The notes under the pieces were generated by a model. The model was not told where the DNA came from, did not search any database, and saw only the letters and a program-made list of their open reading frames with translations. A stretch of DNA of 64,000 nucleotides from Bacteroidota bacterium (lineage in GTDB: Bacteria > Bacteroidota > Bacteroidia > Chitinophagales > Chitinophagaceae). Both the position numbers and the translations under genes were made by a program. The stretch spans positions 1 to 64,000 of the forward strand of contig JAFEAJ010000012.1 of NCBI GenBank assembly GCA_018266455.1, read 5' to 3'. Below, piece after piece: positions 62,709 to 64,000 of this stretch (the stretch's first letter is position 1; each line of letters begins with the position of its first letter).

Positions 62709-64000
62709 ATTTGTTCAGCCGGCGATACAAGGCAGTCCGCGTGAGCCCGAGCTCTTTTGCAGCTTTGCTGATATTGCCATTGTGTTTTTCAATAACCTTT
62801 AAAATGGTGTTCTTTTCTACCTGGCTTAAATTGAATTCAACAGGTTCATCCAGTACTTGTTCCGGCGACTCGATGGGCGAAAAAATCAAATCGCTTGCAT
62901 GCAGCACATCGTTTTCAGCCATAATGACCGCGCGCTCTATGGTATACTGCAGTTCCCGCACATTCCCGGGATAATGATAACTGCGCAATTTCTCGAACGC
63001 ACCGGCATCAAAACGATCGGCGCTTTTCATGTACTTTTTTGCATAGATGCTGAGAAAATGTTTCGCCAGCAGCTCAACGTCGCTGCCTCGCTTGCGCAAT
63101 GGCGGAACGATGATTTCAACAGTGTTGATGCGGTAGACCAGGTCCTTGCGGAAACGGTTTTCGTTAGCCAGCTCACTTAAAGGAATATTCGTAGCGCATA
63201 CCAGCCGGATGTCGATTGGTATCGGCTGGTTGGTGCCGATGCGCGTGATCTTCCTGTTCTGCAATACTGATAATAGCTTGGCCTGCTGGTGTAGCGAAAT
63301 ATTCCCGATCTCATCCAGGAAAAGTGTGCCGCCCGAGGCTGTTTCAAAAAGCCCTACCCTGTCTTCCCTCGCATCGGTAAATGCCCCTTTTTTGTGGCCG
63401 AACAATTCGCTTTCGAATAAAGTTTCGGTGAGCGCACCCACATCTACTTTAATAAAAGGCTTATCTGCCCGGAGCGAATGCTGATGGACAGCTTTCGCGA
63501 TCAGGTCTTTCCCGGTGCCGTTTTCGCCCAATAATAAAATATTCGCATCGGTTGGCGCAACTTTTTCAATTTTATAAAAAATTTGCTGCATGGCTTCTGA
63601 TTCGCCCATCAGTTCAGAGCCAATGATGGAATCAGCCGCGCCCACATACATCATTGGTGTCTTGTTGCTTTCTTTTTTTCTCAAAGCATCTTTTATGGTG
63701 CTGATCAGTTTTTCATTGTGCCACGGCTTTACTACAAAATCAGTAGCTCCTTCTTTTAATGAGCGCACAGCAAGATCAATATCGCCATAGGCCGTGATCA
63801 TGATCACGGCTGCATTGCTTCGAAGCTCTTTGAGTTTTTTGAGCCAAAACAAGCCTTCGTTGCCCGTATTGATGCTGCTGTTAAAATTCATATCCAGCAA
63901 GATGATGTCAAAAGATTGTTTTGCCAACAGCGACCGGATGTTCTCCGGGTTTTTTTCAACCACTACTGCAGCAGTTTCCGTTTTTAGGAGCAGGCGCACC
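62698..64000 (-). CDS. NtrC-family sigma-54-dependent response regulator, 5' end cut by window edge
   Basis: At least 433 residues. The receiver lacks its first strand because the window ends. Seen are the phospho-acceptor in ILLDMNF, T in MITAYGD and K in VVKPW. The AAA+ domain has Walker A GENGTGKD (158-165 of the visible part), the sigma-54 contact loop as GAFTDA rather than GAFTGA, Walker B GTLFLDEIG and an arginine finger region RKDLVYRIN. A Fis-type HTH ends the protein (NISKAAKELGLTRTALYRRL). It activates sigma-54 promoters. It overlaps its kinase gene by 11 bp. No sigma-54 promoter (GG-N10-GC) was assigned here. Confidence 0.93.
   Translation of the reverse strand, partial: VRLLLKTETAAVVVEKNPENIRSLLAKQSFDIILLDMNFNSSINTGNEGLFWLKKLKELRSNAAVIMITAYGDIDLAVRSLKEGATDFVVKPWHNEKLISTIKDALRKKESNKTPMMYVGAADSIIGSELMGESEAMQQIFYKIEKVAPTDANILLLGENGTGKDLIAKAVHQHSLRADKPFIKVDVGALTETLFESELFGHKKGAFTDAREDRVGLFETASGGTLFLDEIGNISLHQQAKLLSVLQNRKITRIGTNQPIPIDIRLVCATNIPLSELANENRFRKDLVYRINTVEIIVPPLRKRGSDVELLAKHFLSIYAKKYMKSADRFDAGAFEKLRSYHYPGNVRELQYTIERAVIMAENDVLHASDLIFSPIESPEQVLDEPVEFNLSQVEKNTILKVIEKHNGNISKAAKELGLTRTALYRRLNKYDI

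Overview
The window reads as chromosome from a free-living Bacteroidota, most likely a Chitinophagaceae-type genus. Supporting signs are a type IX secretion sorting tail, a PorG-like barrel, many short lipoproteins with a Cys lipobox, Bacteroidota-restricted families (DUF4270, DUF4907, DUF4382, YXWGXW, Bacteroidota-type alpha-2-macroglobulin), almost no Shine-Dalgarno sequences, and -7 boxes of the form TAnnTTTG. I found no tRNA, rRNA, IS element, prophage or CRISPR array. The family and genus assignment is inference.

Layout. 1-2.2 kb: a DUF4270 lipoprotein gene cut by the window edge, divergent from a kelch-repeat lipoprotein overlapped by a DUF4907 gene. 2.3-4.9 kb: a Tat-exported M24 peptidase and an orphan ABC-2 permease. 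5.1-9.7 kb: a methionine operon read leftwards (promoter, SAM-I riboswitch, terminator, metY, metX, hom). 9.9-14.4 kb: DUF4382 lipoprotein, uvrA and a 5'(3')-deoxyribonucleotidase. 14.7-23 kb: small exported protein, PorG-like barrel, elaA, rarA, membrane-anchored S1C protease, esterase lipoprotein, small membrane protein, aspS. 23.2-24.8 kb: a decayed, frameshifted copy of an MtfA-type zinc peptidase next to an intact one. 24.9-32.1 kb: an FAD oxidoreductase and a roughly 6 kb alpha-2-macroglobulin gene broken into two frames at an A9 run. 32.4-41.5 kb: small exported proteins, sucD, a GYF/receiver/transmembrane fusion, an M20 amidohydrolase, a glycine-rich T9SS cargo protein, and a VOC-AHSA1 gene pair. 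41.9-46.7 kb: a three-gene operon of glutamine-synthetase-like ligase, iron alcohol dehydrogenase, and a fusion of gamma-glutamyl-GABA-type hydrolase with aldehyde dehydrogenase. 46.7-49.3 kb: TPR histidine kinase with LytTR regulator. 49.4-58 kb: NlpC/P60-like protein, GH5 glycosidase, IPT/TIG lipoproteins, lipocalin-like protein, and a TPR kinase with NarL-type regulator. 58.1-64 kb: YXWGXW protein, small exported protein, two DinB-fold proteins, and an NtrB/NtrC-type pair cut by the right edge.

How the genes fit together. The methionine genes form one SAM-controlled pathway from aspartate semialdehyde to homocysteine. The 41.9-46.7 kb operon contains what is needed to glutamylate an amine, oxidise an alcohol through an aldehyde to an acid, and remove the glutamyl group. 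It has no visible amine oxidase, which points to an amino-alcohol substrate rather than putrescine. This operon is the best candidate for an undescribed system here. The alpha-2-macroglobulin frame break (possible polymerase slippage) and the receiver-transmembrane fusion come next.
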